Virus record (IMG/VR): IMGVR_UViG_3300009308_000023
Coordinates: 1-31,455 of that record
DNA length: 31,455 bases
DNA from: a virus
Direction: 5' to 3' (one strand)
Shown here: piece by piece, positions 23,614 to 29,711 of the stretch
Layout: each line of letters starts with the position of its first letter
How positions within the stretch are numbered: the first letter of the stretch is position 1
Made by a program: the position numbers and the translations under genes
Notes under the pieces: generated by a model
Database searches by the model: none
What the model saw: only the letters and a program-made list of their open reading frames with translations
Told to the model about the DNA's origin: nothing

Positions 23614-24202
23614 TAGAGATAAGCAAATTATTCTACACTTAGAGAAATATAGATATGCAACTATAGAACAGCTCGAAAAGATATTTTTTAGACATCAAAA
23701 GAATTCTTACAATATAGCACGCAGAAGATTGGTAGAAATTAAAAAAGCTGGATATGTCAAATCGATTAGAGATATAGAAACAAATAAGGTAGTTTACATT
23801 TACAATGATGGTAAATCTAAAGCACCTGATAGACATAGACTTATCGCACTGGATGTATTAGCAAACCTTCATTATCAAGGATTTAATGTTAAGACATATG
23901 AAGTTGAGAAGTTTTGGCAGGATGGCAAAATAAGAACAGATGCTTTTACAGTATTTACACTTGAAAATACTAAAAATCGATACCAGTATTTTATAGAAGT
24001 ACATTTATCAAACAATGATCCTAATCTAGAAAAATACGATGTTTTGTATAAGACTAAGGAAGTTCAAGAATATCTAGGAAGGGATGTTTATCCAAGAATA
24101 CTTTTAATATCAGATATGAAAGTATACTATAACATTGAAAACTCTAAAGTTATTCAATTAGATACTAAGCTCAATGAATTCGCTAGTATCATTTTACCAT
24201 AA
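23603..24202 (+). CDS. Replication-relaxation family (Replic_Relax) protein
   Basis: 199 residues. Residues 1-~70 are a winged helix (ITDRDKQIILHLEKYRYATI; then ARRRLVEIKKAGYVKSIRD), residues ~100-190 a nuclease-like alpha/beta part with RTDAFTVF, YFIEVHLSNND and KTKEVQEYL, the D...E..K spacing of the family, where the usual ExD/ExK is ExH. Members occur next to FtsK-like genes on plasmids and integrative elements and are linked to plasmid replication and relaxation. I chose TTG 23603, nine bases after GAGGAGG (23587-23593), over ATG 23582 and 23594, which overlap or precede that site. Confidence 0.82.
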   Translation: MITDRDKQIILHLEKYRYATIEQLEKIFFRHQKNSYNIARRRLVEIKKAGYVKSIRDIETNKVVYIYNDGKSKAPDRHRLIALDVLANLHYQGFNVKTYEVEKFWQDGKIRTDAFTVFTLENTKNRYQYFIEVHLSNNDPNLEKYDVLYKTKEVQEYLGRDVYPRILLISDMKVYYNIENSKVIQLDTKLNEFASIILP

Positions 24203-24583
24203 GTCGCTCCCCACGTTTCGCTCCTTATTATCAGCTTTTAGGATTGCTCTTTTTAAAGCATATAGAGGTGTATAAAGTGTCTCTATATGCTTCAGGGCAA
24301 ATACATATCCTATTACCTATAAAATTGGATATACAAAGGATTGTGTTACCTAGGAGAGATCTTGCACAAGAGTTTACGATAATTCTTATTGTAGTTTTTC
24401 ATTTATCGGCAACTTGCTGTATATGCAGAGTAGTTGCTGAGACCAATGAAATGTATAAATAGTATTTTGAAGATATTTGATTAACTGACAATCTGAATTA
24501 TCGTAACACTCCTGGAGCTGGATCATCTGCTAAGTAAACATAAGACTTTTTATATATATAAAACTAAAGAGGAGTGATGTACA
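24203..24583. other. 381-base gene-free stretch with strong inverted repeat
   Basis: No convincing gene is present. It contains a perfect 12-base inverted repeat, AAGCATATAGAG (24256-24267) and CTCTATATGCTT (24281-24292), with a 13-base loop, a smaller palindrome at 24361-24370 (CTTGCACAAG), and a second possible hairpin between GCAAC (24409-24413) and GTTGC (24433-24437). Coming right after the FtsK-like and Replic_Relax genes it may be an oriT-like or single-strand origin, or a structured RNA. A 72-codon open frame at 24247-24462 has no ribosome site and looks accidental. Confidence 0.5.
24256..24292. repeat. Perfect 12-base inverted repeat, 13-base loop
   Basis: Left arm 24256-24267, right arm 24281-24292, no mismatch. 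There is no T run after it on either strand, so it does not look like a terminator. Confidence 0.85.
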
Positions 24584-24835
24584 ATGGGAAAATTTATATT
24601 AAATGTACTACAGTTAATCATTGTTGTAAGAGTAGGGTACTCGCTTTTAAAATGGATGATATTTACAAAGAAAAAAAGTAAAAGCATTGCTAGTAAGATA
24701 ATGAAACTTGCTACTAACAAGATCCATTATAGATTAGACAATGCTTTAAGAAACCAAAGTAAAACTTTCAAAGTAAAGAAACAAACAGATGTAATAGCTA
24801 CATCAAATGTAGTGCCTTTTAGAAAAACCAAGTAA
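24584..24835 (+). CDS. Small basic membrane protein
   Basis: 83 residues. Residues 3-27 (KFILNVLQLIIVVRVGYSLL...) form one membrane helix; the remainder is strongly basic (KKKSKSIASKIMKLATNK; KTFKVKKQTD), suggesting a cytoplasmic DNA- or nucleoid-contacting tail. AGAGGAGTG is the ribosome site. No family recognised. It belongs by position to the FtsK/Replic_Relax cassette. Confidence 0.75.
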   Translation: MGKFILNVLQLIIVVRVGYSLLKWMIFTKKKSKSIASKIMKLATNKIHYRLDNALRNQSKTFKVKKQTDVIATSNVVPFRKTK

Positions 24836-24840
24836 TACTT

Positions 24841-24860
24841 GGAGGGATCTTCTTCCCTCC
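24841..24860 (+). other. GC-rich hairpin between small genes
   Basis: GGAGGGA (24841-24847) pairs with TCCCTCC (24854-24860), loop TCTTCT. No T run follows, so it is more likely an mRNA-stabilising or processing hairpin than a full terminator. Confidence 0.6.
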
Positions 24861-24909
24861 TACCATTAGAATACCCAAAGACAAATAAAAATATACAGGA
24901 GATGATAAT

Positions 24910-25272
24910 ATGATAAATTTAAATACACTTAACAACAAAGCCAAGAAACATCAAGAAGAATATAAAAAATTAGCTATAGAAGATATAGAAGCATTAGTAG
25001 AATCACTACAAGATTTTCAAGAAGATTATCTTGAAACATGGATAGAAGATAGTTATTGCGGTGAAGAATTCACGGAAGAAGATTTAGAAAATTTCCATGA
25101 TGACACAATAGATATATATGTAACTGAGGTAGTATTTAAAAATACCTACTCTTATGACGAAAACACCATAAATTACATCAGAAAACAAATTGATTGCCAA
25201 AGTAAAAAATTCAATGATGAACAAATTATAAAAATGTATCTCCGAGAGCATAAAAATCTATTGTTAGTATAA
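24910..25272 (+). CDS. Acidic protein of unknown function
   Basis: 120 residues, strongly acidic in the middle (about 20-75: IEDIEALVESLQDFQEDYLE, DSYCGEEFTEEDLENFHDD). The ends are more basic. It has no membrane segment. CAGGAGATGATAAT precedes the ATG. Some acidic proteins of mobile elements mimic DNA and block restriction, but there is no recognisable ArdA or Ocr signature here. It lies between two membrane protein genes of the cassette. Confidence 0.75.
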   Translation: MINLNTLNNKAKKHQEEYKKLAIEDIEALVESLQDFQEDYLETWIEDSYCGEEFTEEDLENFHDDTIDIYVTEVVFKNTYSYDENTINYIRKQIDCQSKKFNDEQIIKMYLREHKNLLLV

Positions 25273-25298
25273 TTTAAAAATTAAAAGGGGGCTTTTCA

Positions 25299-25487
25299 AT
25301 GAATACAACTATAATAATCGCAATGACAGTTACAACAGTAGCAAGTGCAGTAGCTCAAAAGGTTTTTTCATCAGTAGGTAAAGGTGACGAAGCTGCATAT
25401 TTGGACCTTGCAACAAAATGTGGATTAGGAGCAACAGCATTAAGCATATTCGCTACCTTCATCAAAGCAATAGCAATGTTAGGGTAG
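25299..25487 (+). CDS. Two-helix membrane protein, SpoIIIAC-like size and layout
   Basis: 62 residues with two membrane helices (about 3-20 and 41-61) joined by a short polar turn (SSVGKGDEAAYLDLATKCGL). The turn resembles the GKEEYAxxVTxxGF loop of SpoIIIAC-type proteins, ring-forming membrane parts of the sporulation channel, but the match is short. VirB2-like pilins also have this layout. A strong ribosome site (AAAAGGGGG) precedes it and the next gene starts 8 bases after its stop. Confidence 0.6.
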   Translation: MNTTIIIAMTVTTVASAVAQKVFSSVGKGDEAAYLDLATKCGLGATALSIFATFIKAIAMLG

Positions 25488-25495
25488 GTGATAGT

Positions 25496-25810
25496 ATGCA
25501 CAGTATAGTATTAGCAGGCATAACTGGATTAGCATTATTATATGATCCATCCGGAACAGCTGGACATTTAGCAACTGCATTATCTGTAAGAGGTCTTACT
25601 TGGGTAGTGAAAAAGATCACTGAAAATATAGATTCTGGTTCTAGTCAACTAATTGATTTTGCAGGATGGAGTATAGCAGGGGTGAGTATAGTAAAGATTA
25701 TTTCAAATGCTATGGGTAGTATGGGTACAGTAAATGTATTTTTTATAAATGTAGCAACGGCAGCTACAAAGGTTGCTGAAGTAATAGATAAAATTACATT
25801 TTGGAATTAA
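25496..25810 (+). CDS. Multi-helix small membrane protein
   Basis: 104 residues. Hydrophobic stretches are near 3-15, 56-72 and 76-92, with a polar stretch VKKITENIDSGSSQ before LIDFAGWSIAGVSIVKIISN, which is similar in pattern to the second helix of the preceding 62-residue protein. TAGGTGATAG precedes the ATG at 25496; the frame is open upstream but without a ribosome site. With the neighbour it could form a membrane ring or channel. No sure family. Confidence 0.65.
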   Translation: MHSIVLAGITGLALLYDPSGTAGHLATALSVRGLTWVVKKITENIDSGSSQLIDFAGWSIAGVSIVKIISNAMGSMGTVNVFFINVATAATKVAEVIDKITFWN

Positions 25811-25853
25811 AAATAAGTATGCAAACTTAATTGGATACAATTATTTTAAATGA

Positions 25854-25906
25854 GGATACAGATTGCTCTAACTGAGTTGTCGGTATCCCTATTTCTATAG
25901 GTTTTT
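25854..25906 (+). terminator. Terminator of the FtsK/membrane cassette
   Basis: CCTAT (25888-25892) pairs with ATAGG (25897-25901), loop TTCT, then five T residues. Just ahead GGATAC (25854-25859) pairs with GTATCC (25883-25888) around a 23-base loop; the two stems share one base, so they may compete. Confidence 0.65.
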
Positions 25907-26061
25907 ACGTAATAATAGTATTATATGTTAAATCTTTAACTCGTCCACGTAAATTATTTCATGAACGGAGCGATTTATTAATAAGAATTAATTCAATATT
26001 AAGAAATTATAAATTGTCGCAAATAGTCGAACGATAGCAACGAACAAACGTTCTTTTGATA

Positions 26062-26107
26062 TTTACAAAAGCCACGGAACACTGATATAATTAAGCTGAC
26101 TTAATTA
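26062..26107 (+). promoter_or_regulatory. Promoter with palindromic operator
   Basis: TTTACA (26062-26067), 18 bases, TATAAT (26086-26091). The inverted repeat TAATTAAG-CTGA-CTTAATTA (26088-26107) covers the -10 box and start point, the position of a repressor site. The only gene downstream on this strand is a 46-codon frame. Confidence 0.65.
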
Positions 26108-26132
26108 ATATGCTGGATAGGGGGCAAGTACA

Positions 26133-26273
26133 GTGGAAAAACGATATTTAAGTTTAGGCGCAGAATATAATGATGTAGCATGCATCATAATTAATGATAT
26201 ACTAGTTTTCAATATAGATTTTCTTAAAATTCAACAAAATATAAACAAAAAAGAAAAGGTGGCCTGTTTTTAG
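26133..26273 (+). CDS. Small ORF behind a regulated promoter
   Basis: 46 residues starting with GTG (EKRYLSLGAEYNDVACIIIN...). AGGGGG (26119-26124) lies 8 bases ahead, and a promoter with operator precedes it, so it may be a real early gene. The middle is hydrophobic but too short to be a sure membrane helix. No family recognised. Confidence 0.5.
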   Translation: MEKRYLSLGAEYNDVACIIINDILVFNIDFLKIQQNINKKEKVACF

Positions 26274-26281
26274 GTCTCCTT
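26256..26281. terminator. Convergent hairpin between small ORF and repressor
   Basis: AAGGTGGCCT (26256-26265) pairs with AGGTCTCCTT (26272-26281) with one mismatch and one G-U. On the minus strand it is followed by TTCTTTTTTG, so it may end transcription of the repressor gene. Confidence 0.45.
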
Positions 26282-26304
26282 TCATAACATGTTTTATATA
26301 ATTT

Positions 26305-26700
26305 TTATTTATTTAAATCCAATAAATCTATAATTTGCCTAATTTTATCTAGTGGTATATGTTTTTCTTTAACTTCTTTAGCAAATGCTATATATTCTAC
26401 TCCAATTTCACGCAATGCGTCTGGTAATTCTTCTTTTGATATTCCATATAAATTATCTAAATCTATCGTATATCCAGCAAGCTCTAAAACATTTCCAAAA
26501 TCCATTTCATATAAAGAAACAATACTTTCTAGCGTTTCAATTGATGGTTTTATTGGAAGTCCAGTACGCGGATCTTTTGCTTTTTCAATTGTACTTAAGT
26601 AAGAATGACTTAAACCTAATTTTTCAGCTGCTCCCCTAAGTGTAAGTCTTTTTTCTTCTCTTCGTTCTTTTAGTAATTTACCCAATTTTTCTAAATCCAT
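26305..26700 (-). CDS. XRE-family phage repressor
   Basis: 131 residues, the probable lysogeny repressor. Residues ~3-65 are an XRE helix-turn-helix (LGKLLKERREEKRLTLRGAA, then LGLSHSYLSTIEKAKDP) with the extended loop GLPIKPSIETLESI typical of clostridial repressors; the C-terminal half is helical (LPDALREIGVEYIAFAKEV) and has no LexA-type peptidase, so release from repression must occur by another route. The ATG at 26700 has AAAGGATG nine bases before it (minus strand); the frame continues upstream without a ribosome site. Confidence 0.9.
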   Translation of the reverse strand: MDLEKLGKLLKERREEKRLTLRGAAEKLGLSHSYLSTIEKAKDPRTGLPIKPSIETLESIVSLYEMDFGNVLELAGYTIDLDNLYGISKEELPDALREIGVEYIAFAKEVKEKHIPLDKIRQIIDLLDLNK

Positions 26701-26721
26701 ATAATTACATCCTTTCAAATG

Positions 26722-26750
26722 AATATAATATGCCCAATCTATATTGTAAA
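26722..26750 (-). promoter_or_regulatory. Repressor promoter
   Basis: Read on the minus strand: TTTACA (26750-26745), 17 bases, TATATT (26727-26722). It lies 22 bases before the repressor start codon. Confidence 0.7.
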
Positions 26751-26852
26751 CCAAGCTATACAATTAGTAAAATATAATTTACAAAATAAACAAAAATATT
26801 TTTAAAGATTTCGCATATTTAAATTGACAATATGGTATACTTGTATTACAAT
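26744..26852. promoter_or_regulatory. Operator half-sites of the genetic switch
   Basis: TTGTA-type half-sites recur between the two divergent promoters: TTGTAAA at 26744-26750, its complements at about 26757-26763 (TATACAA) and 26779-26785 (TTTACAA), and the full palindrome TTGTA-T-TACAA (26841-26851) over the -10 box of the rightward promoter. The repeats are natural sites for the repressor and the Cro-like protein. Confidence 0.5.
26824..26852 (+). promoter_or_regulatory. Early rightward promoter
   Basis: TTGACA (26824-26829), exactly 17 bases, TACAAT (26847-26852). The -35 is a perfect consensus. It drives the Cro-like gene and perhaps the early operon. Confidence 0.85.
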
Positions 26853-26887
26853 AACATTAACAAGATTGACAAAGCGAGGTGAAAACA

Positions 26888-27166
26888 TTGAAAAACAATA
26901 ATGAACTAAAAAAAATAATAGAATCTTTATCAAACGGAAATATGAAAATCAAAAACAATATTAGAGTTTTAAGAGCTGAAAAAAATGTAAGCCAGGACGA
27001 TGTAGCAAGAGCAATAGGAACAACAAGAACTACAATAAGCTATATCGAGAACGGAAGAACCAGCTCAACTAATGTTACAATCGTTTTATTACTAGCAATG
27101 TATTTTAAAAAATCTGTAGAAGATATTTTTTTTATAGACAACGTTCTTCAAGTAGAACAAAATTAA
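26888..27166 (+). CDS. Cro-like XRE regulator
   Basis: 92 residues if the TTG at 26888 is used; that codon lies six bases after GAGGTG (26876-26881). A shorter product from ATG 26942 (75 residues, KIKNNIRVLRAEKNVSQDDV) would have the usual Cro length but a poor ribosome site. The XRE domain carries VARAIGTTRTTISYIENGRT and ends in FKKSVEDIFFI. Being divergent from the repressor and sharing the operator region with it, it is the likely second half of the lysis-lysogeny switch. Confidence 0.88.
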   Translation: MKNNNELKKIIESLSNGNMKIKNNIRVLRAEKNVSQDDVARAIGTTRTTISYIENGRTSSTNVTIVLLLAMYFKKSVEDIFFIDNVLQVEQN

Positions 27167-27296
27167 TTCACGAAACCCGTATTACAAGTAAAACACATAC
27201 ATTCCATTATATACTCAATGACTTAAAAAAATAACAGGAAATTCAGACCAATTAGACTGACATAAGAAAGGAGTTGCAAAGAAAGAAGGTGAGAAT

Positions 27297-27401
27297 ATGA
27301 AAATAGTAAGTTTTTCAGGATCAATAAAAGATTTTACTAACTATCTTAAAGGAATGAAAAATGCTGCTCTGATAGCAGGAACTATCAATAAGCAGCGCTA
27401 G
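27297..27401 (+). CDS. Very small early ORF
   Basis: 34 residues (KIVSFSGSIKDFTNYLKGMK...). AAGAAGGTGAGAAT is a good ribosome site and the frame lies between the Cro-like gene and a terminator. The end of the frame forms a hairpin (27363-27396). It may be a regulatory peptide or only a leader; no family recognised. Confidence 0.5.
   Translation: MKIVSFSGSIKDFTNYLKGMKNAALIAGTINKQR
27363..27396 (+). other. Two-step hairpin in end of small ORF
   Basis: GCTGCT (27363-27368) pairs with AGCAGC (27391-27396) and inside it GATAG (27371-27375) pairs with CTATC (27382-27386). No T run directly follows. Confidence 0.6.
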
Positions 27402-27439
27402 AAAAAATTCTAATATCATTATAACACAATTTATGTTCT

Positions 27440-27463
27440 TGGGGAATGATTTCCCCATTTTTT
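27440..27463 (+). terminator. Intrinsic terminator before replication operon
   Basis: TGGGGAA (27440-27446) pairs with TTCCCCA (27451-27457), loop TGAT, then six T residues. Transcription of the replication genes must pass it or start again after it. Confidence 0.9.
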
Positions 27464-27561
27464 AAAAAATAAACATAATATAAGCCCATAACTTATAAGT
27501 ATATGCATTTTTTTAAAAGTTATACATACAAAATTTTAAATATAAGGGGGGATTAAGAAAT

Positions 27562-28410
27562 ATGGATTATAGCTTTAATGTTCAAATAGCAAAAGAATTT
27601 GGAGTTGATGCAGCTATCATTATACACAATTTATATTTCTGGATATTAAAAAATAAAGCGAATAATAGACATTGCTATGATGACAAATACTGGACCTACA
27701 ACTCTGTAAAAGCATTTTCTCAACTATTTCCGTTTTGGACAGAAAAGCAAATAAGAAGAATACTAGATAATGCTGAGAAAGATGGAGCAATAGAATGCGA
27801 CAATTTCAACGTTGCAGGGTATGACAGGACTAAATGGTACACTTTAAAGCCTGCAATTTTCAACATTTACCTAAATGGGCAAATGGAATTGACCAAACGG
27901 GCAAATGGAATTGACCAAATGGGCGAACCTATACCAGATATAAACACAGATAGTAAACCAGATTTAAAACTAAATACATATAATAGTTTTTTTGAAACTT
28001 ATAACAATCAAAATATCATTACTCATAAACAACTAATTTCTAAAATGAAACAAGCTATAGCTGGAGCACTAAAGAAAGACAAAGAAGATAGTATCCTAGA
28101 AGCAATTAAAAGATATGGACAAGCTTATAATGATTCAAGCTATCAGTTCTGCAAATATAAAATGACGCTTGATAAATTTCTTACTCAAAGCAACGGATAT
28201 ACAGATTGGTTAGATGAAGGTCAAAAATGGATTAACTATAGTGATTTTAAAAACAAAGGTCCAGGTAATCAGGTAGCGTTGCAGCAACAAGTACCTAAAA
28301 CAAAGACTAAATTCCATCTAGCTAAAAGTAGAGGGGACAAGTACAACGCAGATGAACTAGAAGAATTAATTTTAAATAATCAAAGGAAGCGGATTAATAA
28401 AACTAACTAG
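27562..28410 (+). CDS. Phage replisome organiser / replication initiator
   Basis: 282 residues. Residues 1-~95 are the winged-helix N-terminal domain of phage replisome organisers (YSFNVQIAKEFGVDAAIIIH, then WTEKQIRRILDNAEKDGAIE); a linker holds the iteron-coded stretch (NGQMELTKRANGIDQMGEPI); the C-terminal part (about 150-240) resembles a DnaD/DnaB-like helical domain and may load the host helicase. It binds the origin inside its own gene. GGGGGG lies before the ATG. It heads an early operon with SSB; no helicase loader of the DnaC type is seen in the window. Confidence 0.85.
   Translation: MDYSFNVQIAKEFGVDAAIIIHNLYFWILKNKANNRHCYDDKYWTYNSVKAFSQLFPFWTEKQIRRILDNAEKDGAIECDNFNVAGYDRTKWYTLKPAIFNIYLNGQMELTKRANGIDQMGEPIPDINTDSKPDLKLNTYNSFFETYNNQNIITHKQLISKMKQAIAGALKKDKEDSILEAIKRYGQAYNDSSYQFCKYKMTLDKFLTQSNGYTDWLDEGQKWINYSDFKNKGPGNQVALQQQVPKTKTKFHLAKSRGDKYNADELEELILNNQRKRINKTN
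27873..27924. repeat. 22-base iterons inside replication gene (phage origin candidate)
   Basis: Two nearly identical 22-base direct repeats start at 27873 and 27895, and a third partial copy starts at 27917. Each is built from an AAAYGGGC box (27873, 27895, 27917) and an AAATGGAATTGACC box (27881, 27903). The period is not a multiple of three, so the repeat exists at DNA level, not for the protein. This is the layout of initiator-binding iterons as in lambda O-type origins. Confidence 0.8.
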
Positions 28411-28420
28411 GAGGGAGATC

Positions 28421-28696
28421 ATGGCATCTGAAAGAGCGGATAAAAGAAAACTTCAACCTAAAAAAGAACTTGTAATAATCTTAGATGACCTTGATTTTAG
28501 CTGGACAGAATACGAAGTTTATCAAGCCATGCTAATGTGGACAGCTATGTATTCAATAGAGGAAATGGCTCAAAAATTAAGACCTTATGACTCAAAAGGT
28601 AATGCCATAGATGAAGTTACATTATTGATTATGCATCTTAGTAGGCAAGGGAAGATAAAGCGAAGACAAGGGGGCGTGTTAGGCAATGGACAATAA
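28421..28696 (+). CDS. Small early protein of unknown function
   Basis: 91 residues with a basic start (ADKRKLQPKKELVIILDDLD) and a helical body (TEYEVYQAMLMWTAMYSIEEMAQKL) that resembles a winged-helix or sigma-like scaffold; the end is basic (QGKIKRRQGG). GGAGGGAG is the ribosome site. It overlaps the next gene by 11 bases. It may bind DNA, but no family is recognised. Confidence 0.75.
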   Translation: MASERADKRKLQPKKELVIILDDLDFSWTEYEVYQAMLMWTAMYSIEEMAQKLRPYDSKGNAIDEVTLLIMHLSRQGKIKRRQGGVLGNGQ

Positions 28697-28808
28697 GAAA
28701 ATCGCAAAAGCAGTAGAAGAAGCTGCTAGATTACTAAGAGAAAATCCAAGCTGGAGTTATAAGAGAGCTATAGATACAGCTAAGGAAATATGTGAGGGGG
28801 TTAAATAG
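28686..28808 (+). CDS. Small helical early protein
   Basis: 40 residues (NKKIAKAVEEAARLLRENPS), probably a two-helix peptide. The start overlaps the previous gene by 11 bases and the stop touches the next start, so it is part of a coupled operon. No family recognised. Confidence 0.65.
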   Translation: MDNKKIAKAVEEAARLLRENPSWSYKRAIDTAKEICEGVK

Positions 28809-28988
28809 GTGCTCGATAAGATTAACCAAGCAAAGACATCTTTGGAAGTGGCTCAAAATAAATTTAATCACGCAACGGATGAAGATGTAGAGGTTGCGAC
28901 ATTACAGTTAATGGCAGCTGAAGCAATGTATAATCGCATGCTTAGAATAGCAAAGGAAGAAGGGATCAGATATGATTTTAGAATTTAA
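28809..28988 (+). CDS. YaaL/DUF2508-like protein
   Basis: 59 residues from GTG. The helical pair KINQAKTSLEVAQNKFNHAT and ATLQLMAAEAMYNRMLRIAK fits the DUF2508 (YaaL) group, whose members have the MAAExxYxxLLxxAKE pattern. In bacteria YaaL lies beside recR and dnaX; function is not settled. GAGGGGG lies about nine bases before the GTG. The match rests on a short pattern. Confidence 0.6.
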   Translation: MLDKINQAKTSLEVAQNKFNHATDEDVEVATLQLMAAEAMYNRMLRIAKEEGIRYDFRI

Positions 28989-29304
28989 TGTTTACAAGTT
29001 AAAAGAATCAAGTGTTAATTTTAGCAATTTGAATAAATACGAGATTAACAATGAATTCATCATTGTAGATGAAACAAATTACAAAGATCAAACATGTGTA
29101 CATAAAGCTTTAGATATAACAGAAGACGAAGGATTAGTACTACTAGCAGACTTTAAACTAGATGAAATGGCTTATATATTTGAGAAAGAAGATTTAATAT
29201 TAACAGACAAGCGAATTCAATTAGATATACCCAAAGAACGATTAACGACAGGCATAATCGAAAGTATTAAAAAACTCAATCAAGGAGGTTCAATAGATGA
29301 ATAA
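28972..29304 (+). CDS. Early protein of unknown function
   Basis: 110 residues, acidic, mixed strands and helices (EFNVYKLKESSVNFSNLNKY, then DEGLVLLADFKLDEMAYIFE). It overlaps the preceding gene by 17 bases and the SSB gene by 8. The position before ssb suggests a part in DNA replication or recombination, without further evidence. Confidence 0.75.
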   Translation: MILEFNVYKLKESSVNFSNLNKYEINNEFIIVDETNYKDQTCVHKALDITEDEGLVLLADFKLDEMAYIFEKEDLILTDKRIQLDIPKERLTTGIIESIKKLNQGGSIDE

Positions 29305-29692
29305 AGTAGTGCTAATAGGTAGACTAGCAAAAGATGTAGATTTAAGGTTTACAGCAAGCGGGAAGGCAGTAGCAACATTTAGTATTGCAGTTAATAAAAC
29401 GTTTTCGAAGGAAAAAGAAGCAGATTTTTTTTATGTAGTGGTATGGGGAAAAAGTGCTGAAAACTGTGCTAACTATCTTGCAAAAGGCAGATTGGTAGGA
29501 TTAGAAGGAAGATTACAGAGTAGATCTTATGAAACTCAAACTGGTGATAAGCGATATGTTACAGAAGTTGTAGCTGATAATGTAGAGTTTTTAGAGTGGG
29601 GAAAGAAACAAGAAAATAATAATCAACAAAATAATGAAATAAATGTTGAAGATTTTACACCTATGAATGATGACGAAGATACACCATTTTAA
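29297..29692 (+). CDS. ssb: Single-stranded DNA-binding protein
   Basis: 131 residues. The OB fold fills residues 1-~105: NKVVLIGRLAKDVDLRFTAS, FYVVVWGKSAENCANYL and GRLVGLEGRLQSRSY are typical SSB motifs. After an Asn/Gln-rich linker comes the acidic tip DDEDTPF, through which SSBs recruit host replication and repair proteins. AGGAGGTTC (29283-29291) precedes the ATG. It protects single strands during phage replication. Confidence 0.97.
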   Translation: MNKVVLIGRLAKDVDLRFTASGKAVATFSIAVNKTFSKEKEADFFYVVVWGKSAENCANYLAKGRLVGLEGRLQSRSYETQTGDKRYVTEVVADNVEFLEWGKKQENNNQQNNEINVEDFTPMNDDEDTPF

Positions 29693-29711
29693 TAGACAGG
29701 AGTGAAATAAA

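Larger units (their letters stand above)
25811..26132. other. Gene-free stretch with terminator and regulated promoter
   Basis: 322 bases. The left part holds a terminator (25888-25906), the middle short palindromes such as GTTAAATCTTTAAC (25927-25940) and the right end a promoter with a palindrome over its -10 box (26062-26107). It separates the membrane cassette from the switch region. Confidence 0.6.

Noticed and set aside
24247-24462. Open frame of about 72 codons in the 381-base gap
   Set aside because: It lacks a ribosome site, begins within a region of hairpins, and has a Cys/His-rich composition unlike the neighbouring genes.
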